Shown piece by piece: positions 48,139 to 56,610 of a stretch of DNA of 64,000 nt (position 1 is the stretch's first letter; every line of letters begins with the position of its first letter). The DNA is from Pseudomonas sp. S06B 330 (lineage in GTDB: Bacteria > Pseudomonadota > Gammaproteobacteria > Pseudomonadales > Pseudomonadaceae). The stretch spans positions 4,460,501-4,524,500 of the forward strand of contig NZ_CP088149.1 of NCBI RefSeq assembly GCF_002845275.2, in the 5' to 3' direction. A model generated the notes under the pieces. The model was given only the letters and a program-made list of their open reading frames with translations. It was not told the DNA's origin and did not search any database. A program made the translations under genes and the position numbers.

Positions 48139-48958
48139 AGCTGACAAACTCCAGTGAGAAACCTTGTTTACGGGGAATACCACCGGCCAGCAGATTGCTC
48201 TGGTCTTCATCAACGCTGGTCAAACACCAGCGTCCCAGCACTTCACCGTAGCCGGTGGTCAGCGTCAGTGGTTGAAGTTGTCGGCCGATGCTGCGCAAGG
48301 CCTGCAACTGCCCAAGCCCGCCCTTGAAACTCGGGAAGATCGCGCCCTTGATACTGATCTTCTCATCGCCCAGGCCCACCGCCTGCTGCGCGCTGCTGCG
48401 GGTCAGACGCTCCTGCCCCGCCCAGCGAAAACTGGTTTGCCTGCGCAGTTCATCAAAGGCCGCCGTGTCGAGGTTGAAGTAGTACGCTGGCGCCTCAGCC
48501 TTGAACGGCTGAAGGATCAGCAGGTGCGGGAAGGGTTTGACCGCTTCGGCCGCCGGCGTTGCTTCGGGGGCGAAGCTGCTGGTCGGCAGAATATTGGCCA
48601 GGCTAGGACTGATCTTGCCCGCCACCCGATTGATCGCGGCGCTGACCCTGCCCACCTGGGTTTTCACCGTGGCGACACCATCGCGCACCTGCGCTACCAC
48701 CGCTACAGCCTGATCGTACTTGGCCAGAACCTTGTCGACGTGGGCCTGCGCCGTGTTGATGGCCCGCAGGCTACGTTGCAATTTCGCGCCGATCGCCGGG
48801 CCGACGAAGGGCAAGCCTTCAAGCTCGGCAGCAGCACCGCGAAACTCGCCGATGGCGTCATTGACCGGCGCCAGCATCTCATCGGCACTGCGCCGCCCCG
48901 CTTCGCCTGCGGCCACCAGGGCGCCGAGCCCCGATTGCAGTTGATCCATGTAGGTCAT
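48113..48958 (-). CDS. U: Tail protein U (gpU)
   Basis: 281 residues. The C-terminal 135 residues match P2 gpU (FPHLLILQPFKAEAP... KQGFSLEFVSYGDD), the tail terminator/assembly factor. The first 140 residues are an Ala-rich helical extension that P2 gpU lacks. Follows the tape measure by nine bases. Confidence 0.85.
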   Translation of the reverse strand: MTYMDQLQSGLGALVAAGEAGRRSADEMLAPVNDAIGEFRGAAAELEGLPFVGPAIGAKLQRSLRAINTAQAHVDKVLAKYDQAVAVVAQVRDGVATVKTQVGRVSAAINRVAGKISPSLANILPTSSFAPEATPAAEAVKPFPHLLILQPFKAEAPAYYFNLDTAAFDELRRQTSFRWAGQERLTRSSAQQAVGLGDEKISIKGAIFPSFKGGLGQLQALRSIGRQLQPLTLTTGYGEVLGRWCLTSVDEDQSNLLAGGIPRKQGFSLEFVSYGDDLQNR

Positions 48959-48967
48959 GGCACCTCC

Positions 48968-51310
48968 TTAGACAACATGGGGAGCGTCGTACAGCTGACG
49001 GCTGGTAGCCTGACTGACAAGCCCATCGAATTCGCGGCGGACAATCGCGCCCACTTCCTGGGCAAGCTGCATGGGGTCGCTCAGCCCGCCCTGGACGGTA
49101 AATGGCATGTTGGGTGCGAACGTGAACTGCTGGTTGATCTGGGGCGCCGGTCCTCGTTCCTGCACTGGCGCACCGGCAAGGCTGGCCATGCTGGACTGCG
49201 TTGTAGGTTGGCCAGCCAAAGCGCGCACAACGTCCCCCGGTCCCGATGTCTGCGGCGGCACGTTGTCAGCGGGCTGGGCAGAGGCGTTGCCTGAAGCGTC
49301 CGAGCCAAACAGGCGTTTGCCCAGCCATCCGCCCAGGTTTTCGCCCCCCATGCCACCGATCATCGCGCCGATTGCACCGCCAACGGCGGTACCTAACACC
49401 GGCACTACCGAGCCCAATGCCGCACCTGCGGCCGCACCGGCCAAGGCACCGCCAAAGCCGCCGGCGGCAGCACCGTAACCTTTGGCCTTTTCATCGACGG
49501 TGCGCGCGTTTCGGTAGGTGTCGACAACCCCGAGACCGGCGCCGATCAGATTCCCGCCTGGCACTCGCTTGAGCAGCCCACCGAATTTGCTTGCACCACT
49601 GGCCAGACGCGCAACACCTCCGCCAACTCCCGGTGTTGACGCGGGAGCAGGTGTGCTCCGAGCGGATGAAGTGCTGCGTCGTGCATTACGCGAATTGCCC
49701 TGACGACGCCGTGAGGTACGTCGCCCTCCGGGGTTACCTGGCCCGGCACCGCCACCGGTAAAGTCACCGGCATTGACCACGAACACCTTCAACGGCTCGG
49801 TTCCCATACCCGCACCTTGCGGGCTGTCCTCGCCACCAAAGCCCAGTACCTTGAGACCGATATTCATCAACCTCGACACCCTGCCCGGCTTGGCACCGGG
49901 CGGGTCTTTCGCAGTGACCTCCTTGAACAAACCTCGACCGACGTTCAGCACCCCCTTACCCATCTGCACCACACTGGCAACCGCCGTCAGTGCAGAAATA
50001 GCCGCACCGACTGCGGCAATGCCGAGCACCAGTGGCTGGGCTTTGTCAGTCAATGCGGTAAAGGCTTGGGCGACGAAGGTGATGACCTTGGCTGTGTTGT
50101 CGGTCAGCGGCCGGATAGCGTCCCCCATACTTCGCATCGACTCATCGATCGCCTGGTAGGCCTCGTTCCAGATTTGCACCGACGTTTCTCGACGCGCGCG
50201 CAGGTCGCTGTCGAGCCCACCCTTGGCTTGTGGCGCAATGTCCCGATATTGCGTGTACAGCGTTTGGTTCGGGGCAAATCCCATCAAGGCAGCGCTAATC
50301 TGCTCTGGCACATCGAGCTGTGCCTGGGCCTTCTGCGGATCAGCTTCCTTACTCATCTGCGCGCTGGCGAGACTCGATAACCAACTGCCCAGATTGCTGG
50401 CCGCTTGATCGGAACTGCCTGTGGCGCTGCGTTGCACCTGCAACATCGCCCCCACCTGACTGACGGCACTCAGGCCAGTGGTACCCAGGCCACTCATTTT
50501 TTCCAGCAACGGTGCCAACGACGTCGCCAGGTCGGCCGCTTCGAAGCCCCCGGCCTTGGTCTGCGCTGCGATCACCTCCAAAGCGCTTTCCATGACCATA
50601 GGATCAGTGATCTTGGCGTTCGCCTGTAACGCGTTGATGATGCCCGCAGTATCAGCGCCACTGACGCCCTGACCGACAGCAAATTTCGCTGCCAGCGGAG
50701 CGTAAGCCAGCGCCGTGTCTGCCTTCATGCCACCATCAACCAGGCTTCTGACCATGTTGGCCACGTCGTTACGCGCCATCCCGGTCGATTGCGAGGTGGT
50801 GATGAAGGTACGAGCCATCTGCTTTTCCTGTGGCTCGCCAGCCACCCCGGCCTTAATCGCAATATCGCGGACGATGCTTTGAAAGTCCGCACTGATCATT
50901 GCCGGTATCGCAATGGCCTTAACACCTGTGACCGCACGGCCAATACCGGCCTTGCCGTCGGCCCACTGTTGCCTGCCTTTGGCTTGCAGTTCGCTGCCTT
51001 CGAGCGCACGACCCAGCGCCTGGTATTGCTCTCGCAATTTGCTGACATCGACGCCTTGACTACGCAGGCTATTACGCGCTTTGTCGAGTCTGCTTTGCAT
51101 GGCTGAAGCAGCACTTGAACCACTTCTCTGCGCGGCCCTGACGGCCTCGTCCAGGCGCATCACATCACCGATGGCGTTCCTCAGCACCCGAGGTTGATTT
51201 CCCTCCTGTTGCACTTGTTTGATTCGGTCTTCGACCGTGTTGAAAACGGCACCTACCGTCGGTTTGACGGCGGCACCGATCACCAGCTCAACAGCCAGTT
51301 TGCTCGCCAT
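48968..51310 (-). CDS. T: Tail tape measure protein (gpT)
   Basis: 780 residues from MASKLAVELVIGAA at 51310 (GGGAGA upstream). A helical N-terminal part with TP901-type core motifs (about 100-400), a hydrophobic segment (AVGAAISALTAVASVVQ) and a Gly/Ala-rich membrane-like region (about 630-700, GGALAGAAAGAALG). It sets tail length; about 780 residues predicts a tail of roughly R-pyocin size. It follows E' by 29 bases. Confidence 0.92.
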   Translation of the reverse strand: MASKLAVELVIGAAVKPTVGAVFNTVEDRIKQVQQEGNQPRVLRNAIGDVMRLDEAVRAAQRSGSSAASAMQSRLDKARNSLRSQGVDVSKLREQYQALGRALEGSELQAKGRQQWADGKAGIGRAVTGVKAIAIPAMISADFQSIVRDIAIKAGVAGEPQEKQMARTFITTSQSTGMARNDVANMVRSLVDGGMKADTALAYAPLAAKFAVGQGVSGADTAGIINALQANAKITDPMVMESALEVIAAQTKAGGFEAADLATSLAPLLEKMSGLGTTGLSAVSQVGAMLQVQRSATGSSDQAASNLGSWLSSLASAQMSKEADPQKAQAQLDVPEQISAALMGFAPNQTLYTQYRDIAPQAKGGLDSDLRARRETSVQIWNEAYQAIDESMRSMGDAIRPLTDNTAKVITFVAQAFTALTDKAQPLVLGIAAVGAAISALTAVASVVQMGKGVLNVGRGLFKEVTAKDPPGAKPGRVSRLMNIGLKVLGFGGEDSPQGAGMGTEPLKVFVVNAGDFTGGGAGPGNPGGRRTSRRRQGNSRNARRSTSSARSTPAPASTPGVGGGVARLASGASKFGGLLKRVPGGNLIGAGLGVVDTYRNARTVDEKAKGYGAAAGGFGGALAGAAAGAALGSVVPVLGTAVGGAIGAMIGGMGGENLGGWLGKRLFGSDASGNASAQPADNVPPQTSGPGDVVRALAGQPTTQSSMASLAGAPVQERGPAPQINQQFTFAPNMPFTVQGGLSDPMQLAQEVGAIVRREFDGLVSQATSRQLYDAPHVV

Positions 51311-51339
51311 CTGATCTCCCCTTTGCATGGGCTCTCGGC

Positions 51340-51504
51340 TCAGTCCGTGAGCCACCAGACCATGTCGCTGTACGACATGGTCATGATCTCGGTAGCGGCA
51401 AAATTCAGCTCTTTGGCGAGCCGTTTTGCCGCCGCCTTCTGCAGCCGAGGATCAAAGCTCGTCGTCTTGCACCAGACGAAAATAGCCCGCCTGCAAGCGG
51501 CCAT
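51340..51504 (-). CDS. Tail assembly chaperone E' (small frame downstream of E)
   Basis: 54 codons if started at its own ATG (51504). The convincing part begins after the E stop: DPRLQKAAAKRLAKELNFAA then MSYSDMVWWLTD, which has the gpE' pattern of P2-like tails. It overlaps the last 53 bases of E in the +1 frame. The ATG-proximal residues (AACRRAIFVWCK) look non-coding, so it is probably made by frameshift from E at CTT TGA (51457-51452). It ends 29 bases before the tape measure gene, the usual place. Confidence 0.7.
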   Translation of the reverse strand: MAACRRAIFVWCKTTSFDPRLQKAAAKRLAKELNFAATEIMTMSYSDMVWWLTD

Positions 51505-51754
51505 AGTCCTTCAGCGACAGGCCTTCCAAGTCCTTGACTCCGACTTCGGCCAGGGAAGCGAAGAGGTTGAGCTCACGCTGTTCGTCATCACCACTGGCCG
51601 CCGACTGCGCGGTGCGAATGTCGCGCACAGTGGGTGCGCGCATCGACAGATTGTCGACCTGCAGGCCGTTGGCCTCGCTGGGCTTGCTCAGATGGACGAC
51701 CACGCGCTCGGCGCTGACAGTCAACCAGCTCGGCGTTTTCGCAGTTTGTGTCAT
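51452..51754 (-). CDS. E: Tail assembly chaperone E (gpE)
   Basis: 100 residues, gpE/phage tail assembly chaperone family (LSKPSEANGLQVDNLSMRAP; LSLKDYGRLQAGYF). It sits between tube and tape measure, the canonical chaperone position. Its last codons are GAG CTT TGA T; a +1 shift on CTT leads into E'. Confidence 0.88.
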   Translation of the reverse strand: MTQTAKTPSWLTVSAERVVVHLSKPSEANGLQVDNLSMRAPTVRDIRTAQSAASGDDEQRELNLFASLAEVGVKDLEGLSLKDYGRLQAGYFRLVQDDEL

Positions 51755-51763
51755 GACTGCTCC

Positions 51764-52273
51764 TTACAGGCCCAGGGCCGAACGTTGGGCGGCGAGCTGG
51801 TCGACACCGTTGATGACACGCTTCATACCCAGCGGATCGATTTCGTAGACCACGCGGCCGTCGACTTCGAGCTTGTAGTAAGTCACTGCAACGTTGTGCT
51901 TGATCTCGGCTTTGTCGCCGGGTTTCCAGTCGCCCATGTCGACTTCCTTCAGGGCGCCACGCAGCGTAACGATGACTGGGGTGATTTGGCCCTTGAGGCC
52001 TTTGAAGGCGCCGCGGAAGGTGCCGTTGAAAGCTGAACCGTCGGCCAGGCCGAAGAACTTCAGCGACTCGCGGCGCACGCCGGTGGTCACGAAGCCGGCT
52101 TCCTGCTTCTCCATGCCCTGATCGATCTCGATCGGCATGTCCATGCCGCCGGCACGGTGCTCCTCCATCTTCAGGGTGAGTTTCGGTAGGGTCAGGCTGG
52201 GGACGTCACCTTGAAAGCTGACGCCATCGACGAACAGGTTCAGGTTGGCCAGGGTTTCGGGAATCATTGCCAT
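51764..52273 (-). CDS. FII: Major tail tube protein (FII)
   Basis: 169 residues of the P2 FII family (MAMIPETLANLNLFVDG at the start; KAEIKHNVAVTYYKLEVDGR at the end). It polymerises into the inner tube driven through the envelope. It follows the sheath gene by 12 bases and precedes E by nine. Confidence 0.94.
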   Translation of the reverse strand: MAMIPETLANLNLFVDGVSFQGDVPSLTLPKLTLKMEEHRAGGMDMPIEIDQGMEKQEAGFVTTGVRRESLKFFGLADGSAFNGTFRGAFKGLKGQITPVIVTLRGALKEVDMGDWKPGDKAEIKHNVAVTYYKLEVDGRVVYEIDPLGMKRVINGVDQLAAQRSALGL

Positions 52274-52285
52274 GGTTATTGCTCC

Positions 52286-53452
52286 TTAAGCGGCTTGGTC
52301 GAGGACTTCGGTCAACCACTGGTTGGTGACCTCGACACGGAAGTTCGGGTTCTCGGCGGGCGGCACGTCGGTGAAACGGATGTTCCAGTAGACCTTGCCC
52401 TGCTCCAGCTGGCTGGCGGTGTTCAACTCGGGATCGGCGAACACCTCGAAATTGATGATTGCGCCCTGGGCCTTGAGATCACGCATGAACGCCTGCAGGC
52501 CTTCGGTGACATCACTGACGTAGGTGGCGGTGATCGAACGGTCGACCGCCCACTTGTGGCCGTAGAGGATCGCGTCCATGACGATATCCATGGTCCGCAC
52601 GCGGGTGACGAAGGCCCATTTCGGATCGCTGCTCAGGGTGCGGTTGCCCCACAGGCGGTAGCCGTCGTCGCGAATGATCGTGGTGATATTGGCGTTGTTG
52701 AGCAGGTTGGCCCGGCAGGTTTCGTCGCCGTCCAGGTACTCGATGGCACGGCCGGTACCGGTGATGCCGACAAACTCCTTGTTCGACGGCGAAGCCCAGA
52801 AGCCGTACTCGCTGTCGGTGTAGGCAAACAGCCCGGCGACCCAGGCCGATGCCGGTGCGTCGACCGTGGCACTGGCATCGGTGTCCCAATACTTGACTCC
52901 CGGATCGACCAGAAACGCGCGCTTGGCACCAAAGTTCTCGGCGTAGGCGATAGCGGCTTCGTCGGTGCTATTGGGGCCGTCGATGATGGCCAGGCCGCGT
53001 AGCTTATCGGCCAGCGCTACCAGGGCGGTGCCGACGGCCTGGGTGGCACTGTGCTTGGGTGTCACCAGCAGCCGTGGCTGGGCGTTGAAACGACTTTTAC
53101 CGTCGAGCAGCGCCTGCAGGCCGGTACGAGTGCCGTCGGCCAAAACGCCGCCGATGATGGCCGATGTTTGCTCGGCAGCGTCTTCAAGCTTGGCCACGCC
53201 GCAGGCGACAATCACCGCCTTGGCGCGGGTGTAGATAGCCTGACAGGCCTTGGTGATCGCCGAGCCAGCACCGAAGGCCGCCACCGCTTCGCGCTCGCTG
53301 GTGATCAACACCAGGTCATTGGCCTTGGCGCTGGCGCCTGGGCCGGGGGTGAAGGTGTCGACCAGACCGATGATCGAGGACGACGGCAGTGCGATGGTGC
53401 GTGCGCCGGTGTCGACGTTGGTGACGGTAACGCCGTGGAAGAATCCACTCAT
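52286..53452 (-). CDS. FI: Contractile tail sheath protein (FI)
   Basis: 388 residues of the P2 FI sheath family: MSGFFHGVTVTNVDTGART at the N-terminus and NIRFTDVPPAENPNFRVEVT with the C-terminal strand exchange region. It contracts to push the tube. A contractile sheath shows this is an R-type and not an F-type particle. Confidence 0.95.
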   Translation of the reverse strand: MSGFFHGVTVTNVDTGARTIALPSSSIIGLVDTFTPGPGASAKANDLVLITSEREAVAAFGAGSAITKACQAIYTRAKAVIVACGVAKLEDAAEQTSAIIGGVLADGTRTGLQALLDGKSRFNAQPRLLVTPKHSATQAVGTALVALADKLRGLAIIDGPNSTDEAAIAYAENFGAKRAFLVDPGVKYWDTDASATVDAPASAWVAGLFAYTDSEYGFWASPSNKEFVGITGTGRAIEYLDGDETCRANLLNNANITTIIRDDGYRLWGNRTLSSDPKWAFVTRVRTMDIVMDAILYGHKWAVDRSITATYVSDVTEGLQAFMRDLKAQGAIINFEVFADPELNTASQLEQGKVYWNIRFTDVPPAENPNFRVEVTNQWLTEVLDQAA

Positions 53453-53473
53453 AGATAAATCTCCAGAAATACG

Positions 53474-53496
53474 AAGGCCCCGCGGTGCGGGGCCTT
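53474..53496. terminator. Hairpin upstream of the sheath gene
   Basis: AAGGCCCCGC...GCGGGGCCTT stem with only a short T-run on the minus strand. It is the second hairpin between the fibre chaperone and sheath genes. Confidence 0.6.
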
Positions 53497-53520
53497 TGAT
53501 GGGTTTTTTACAGGTAAGAA

Positions 53521-53543
53521 AAAGCCCCGGCGGTGCGGGGCTT
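53521..53543 (-). terminator. Intrinsic terminator inside the tailocin operon
   Basis: On the minus strand AAAGCCCC-GCACCGC-CGGGGCTTT is followed by TTTC, overlapping the fibre-chaperone stop and preceding the sheath gene. Confidence 0.75.
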
Positions 53544-53977
53544 TATTGGACTTGCTCGGCGATCCAGGGTGGCGCCACCGGACGCTGCTCGGTGTCGGGG
53601 AACAGACCGGACTGGGGCCAATCGCGCAACGCCTGGCGGTAGGTCAGCAGTTCAGTAAATTGCTCAGCGGTCAGCGTGGTGGCCAACTGCATGTCCTGTT
53701 CGTCGCGGTAACGCGTTATCAGCCATTCAGTAGCGCTCACTTGAGCATCACGCCAAGCGCGTTCACGGGCAGCGAGATACTCCGGCGACAGATCTACAGC
53801 TTCAAGATCGATCAGAATCGGCAGCCCCTCAGCATCATGGCCTCGGACTTTTCCCCGCTCGGGGTTGGCAATCACCGCCTGATAACGGTCATCGTCGATC
53901 TCTTTGGCGTCCGCCGGGATCTCGTTATGGATATCCGACAAGTAACAACAGCCGGTACTTGCGCTATAAAGCCGCAT
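53543..53977 (-). CDS. G: Tail fibre assembly chaperone
   Basis: 144 residues of the tail fibre assembly family (Caudo_TAP): N-terminal RLYSASTGCCYLSDIHNEIP, middle EYLAARERAWRDAQV and the C-terminal Trp-rich LRDWPQSGLFPDTEQRP. It folds and trimerises the adjacent fibre. Its specificity normally co-varies with the fibre, 12 bases upstream. Confidence 0.88.
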   Translation of the reverse strand: MRLYSASTGCCYLSDIHNEIPADAKEIDDDRYQAVIANPERGKVRGHDAEGLPILIDLEAVDLSPEYLAARERAWRDAQVSATEWLITRYRDEQDMQLATTLTAEQFTELLTYRQALRDWPQSGLFPDTEQRPVAPPWIAEQVQ

Positions 53978-53989
53978 AATTCTCTCCAG

Positions 53990-55999
53990 TCATTTACCAA
54001 TGGCGAACCAGTACAGAGTCCCCGCCACAACGTTGATCGATGGATCCCGACCCGCGATGGTCACGCCGACATTGTTACGGTTGAACCCGTTCAAGTCGGA
54101 GGTAGTCGTACCCGCGTCAGAAATACACTGCACGTTGTAGCAGGCCTCGGGAAACGCAATGTTGAAGGGGACACTAACAGCCAAGTAGTTAACCGCCTCA
54201 CCATGGTTATGGCCGCCCCACTGGATGATCAGCCCGCCCAGCCAGGACGGGAAAATAATGTAGCCATTAGGTGCCAGGCCCGCAGCGAAGCCGAAGCGAA
54301 GCTTCCTGGGCGTTACGAAAGAAGCATCGTCGGTTCCGGCGTTCACCTGGGCTTGGCTCGCCAGCTTGGCGCCGCCAACGGCCGATTCAGTGGCCGGGTA
54401 ACCATCATTGAGTACCTTGCGCCAACTGATTTCGGTCATACCGGTACCGTAATGGCCCTCAAAGTCATGCCCGGTTGTTAACTCGTACACCCGATACATG
54501 GTGGTGTCTGCCCTGACCCGTTCGGCAGCGATAGCCAAGAGCGAGTTCCGCGCCGGATCGGTGAACATTTCTGGGATGCCCAACGTTTTCAGCGGGTTGC
54601 CCCAGCCATAGCCACGGTAAACACCCGTAGTCATATGCTTCAAACAGGTATCAAGGTGAGGCGCTTCCTCAGTGAAAAACCCGATACCTGCCATCGCCAC
54701 CCTAAACTTCTTCGGGGTGACTATCGTGGCGTCATCCGTACCCGTACTGACCTGCGCCTGGGTGGCCACCTTGGCCCAACCAAAGGCACTTTCAGTCGCC
54801 TGTTTCACCACCTTGGCGATGGCCTGGGACACCCGCAGCGGTGTCATCACCTTGGTGTTGTCGGTGCCACCCTCAGCTTCGGCCTGAGTGGCCTGAGCCG
54901 CTCGTAGCTTCTTAGGCGTAACAATCGTGGCGTCATCCGTTCCGGCTGTTACCTGCGCCTGGCTCGCCAGCTTGGCGCCGCCAACGGCCGATTCAGTGGC
55001 CGAGTAACCATCACTGAGCACCTTGCGCCAGTTGATTTCGGTCATGCCGGTACCGTAATAGCCCTCAAACTCATGCCCGGTTGTGAACTCGTACACCCGA
55101 TACATGGTGGCGTCTGCCCTGACCCGTTCGGCCGCGATAGCCAACAGCGAGTTCCGCGCCGGATCGGTAAACATTTCTGGGATGCCCAGCGTTTTCAGCG
55201 GGTTGCCCCAGCCATAGCCTCGGTAAGTGGCCGTAGTCACATGCTTCAAACAGGTATCAAGGTGAGGGGCTTCATCTGTAAGCAATCCGATATCTGCCAT
55301 CGCCACCCTGAACTTTTTCGGGGTGACCATCGTGGCGTCATCCGTACCCGTACTGACCTGCGCCTGGGTGGCCACCTTGGCCCAGCCAAATGCGGTTTCG
55401 GTCGCTTGCCTCACTACTTTGGCAATCGCCTGAAATACCCGCAGCGGAGTCATGATTTTGCTGTTTTCGGCACCGGCCTCAGCCTCGGGCTGACTCGCTC
55501 TCACTGTCCGCCCGTCAACGTACTCCCGTGTTGCCAACACGACGCTGGGGTCAATCTTGAGCTGTACATTGCTGGAACTGCTCACCACCAAGTTCATGCG
55601 CACCACCTGGGTACGACCTGAGCCCTGATTGAGCAACGGCTTGTAAGTCGGCGCACAGTTGGCCACCGCCACCAAATCGCCGTCGGCATCGTATAGGCCT
55701 ACCTCACGAATCCAGCGCCCGCCAACCTCGGCCGGAATCACCTGCTCGGCGACGATGACTGAATTGTCCTTATCGTCGACCTTCAATTGATTCAACGGTG
55801 CGCGGCGCCACTCATTGAGCAAGCTGGTCCAACTCGCATCAGGTTGAGGCAGCGCTGGATTCTCCACGCCGCTCGGGTTGCCATCACCGACGGCCATTTG
55901 CGTAATTTTCCAAGGGATACCCAACGCATCGGCGTTGGCCTGTTTCGCGGCGCCCACATTGGTGAGGATCGCGTAGAACTGAGATGTCTGGTCGACCAT
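53990..55999 (-). CDS. H: Receptor-binding tail fibre with internal duplication
   Basis: 669 residues. The N-terminus (about 1-160, QFYAILTNVGAAKQANADAL) is the tail-collar fibre domain that joins the baseplate. The middle holds two copies of a 202-residue module, each with VSTGTDDATxVTPKKFR repeats and GYGWGNPLKTLGIPEMF. The C-terminus (GYIIFPSWLGGLIIQWGG) is a gp53-like receptor tip. It decides which strains are killed, probably by LPS. Start overlaps the gene I stop by one base. Confidence 0.92.
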   Translation of the reverse strand: MVDQTSQFYAILTNVGAAKQANADALGIPWKITQMAVGDGNPSGVENPALPQPDASWTSLLNEWRRAPLNQLKVDDKDNSVIVAEQVIPAEVGGRWIREVGLYDADGDLVAVANCAPTYKPLLNQGSGRTQVVRMNLVVSSSSNVQLKIDPSVVLATREYVDGRTVRASQPEAEAGAENSKIMTPLRVFQAIAKVVRQATETAFGWAKVATQAQVSTGTDDATMVTPKKFRVAMADIGLLTDEAPHLDTCLKHVTTATYRGYGWGNPLKTLGIPEMFTDPARNSLLAIAAERVRADATMYRVYEFTTGHEFEGYYGTGMTEINWRKVLSDGYSATESAVGGAKLASQAQVTAGTDDATIVTPKKLRAAQATQAEAEGGTDNTKVMTPLRVSQAIAKVVKQATESAFGWAKVATQAQVSTGTDDATIVTPKKFRVAMAGIGFFTEEAPHLDTCLKHMTTGVYRGYGWGNPLKTLGIPEMFTDPARNSLLAIAAERVRADTTMYRVYELTTGHDFEGHYGTGMTEISWRKVLNDGYPATESAVGGAKLASQAQVNAGTDDASFVTPRKLRFGFAAGLAPNGYIIFPSWLGGLIIQWGGHNHGEAVNYLAVSVPFNIAFPEACYNVQCISDAGTTTSDLNGFNRNNVGVTIAGRDPSINVVAGTLYWFAIGK
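54301..55506 (-). repeat. 606-bp in-frame tandem duplication in the fibre gene
   Basis: Copy 54301-54906 aligns with 54907-55506 at an offset of 606 bases (202 codons), for example CCAGCTTGGC at 54361 and at 54967. The copies differ at scattered, often synonymous sites, with the highest identity between about 54361-54640 and 54967-55246. Confidence 0.9.
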
Positions 56000-56610
56000 T
56001 AGTAGATGTCCATATAGTCAATGCTGTGCTCTCGTCCACCACGCCCAATGCGTCCGGTCGCCACGATGTCCATGGCGGCTGGCGGGTAGATGTCGAGGGT
56101 GTCGCCGTCTTGGATCGAGCTGGCCATGTAAATGGCACCGGCGGTTTCCAGGCTGATGGTCAGCCCGGTCATGTGGCGGCTGACGGGCCTGGCGTCGTCG
56201 ATCAGCCACGTCAGCTCTTGGTAGGTTTCTTCACTGATCCCTGCGTCGGATACCCCGACCTTGAGGGCGAAGGTGCCCGGCACGCCTTGGGGCACGCTGT
56301 CGAACCATTCGATGACCTCAATGAGATAGCCGAACGGTTCCACCACCCGCCGCAATGCACCGATGGTGCCCTTGTGCGCATGCACATAGAACGCCGAGCG
56401 GATCATCGAGCGTTTGATAGTGTCGGGCCAGGTTTCGTCCCAGCGGTCCACCGACCAGGCCCAGGCCAGTTGATGCAGCAAATGGGGCGGGCAGGTGTCA
56501 GGGTTGTACAGCGCCCGCAGGGGAATGTCGGTAGTTTCAACACCGGCGGCCTCGACGGCCTGTTCCAGGACGGTGCTGTTGAGCGGGAGCAGGCTGTTCA
56601 TGTCAGCCAC
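55999..56610 (-). CDS. I: Baseplate/tail protein I
   Basis: 203 residues of the P2 gpI family (LLPLNSTVLEQAVEAAG; LHQLAWAWSVDRWDETWP; IRSAFYVHAHKGTIGALRRV). It belongs to the baseplate wedge that carries the fibres. Overlaps J by eight bases. Confidence 0.94.
   Translation of the reverse strand: MADMNSLLPLNSTVLEQAVEAAGVETTDIPLRALYNPDTCPPHLLHQLAWAWSVDRWDETWPDTIKRSMIRSAFYVHAHKGTIGALRRVVEPFGYLIEVIEWFDSVPQGVPGTFALKVGVSDAGISEETYQELTWLIDDARPVSRHMTGLTISLETAGAIYMASSIQDGDTLDIYPPAAMDIVATGRIGRGGREHSIDYMDIY

Noticed and set aside
54301..55506. Fibre duplication as an assembly artefact
   Set aside because: The two copies differ at many scattered positions, so they are not one sequence counted twice.
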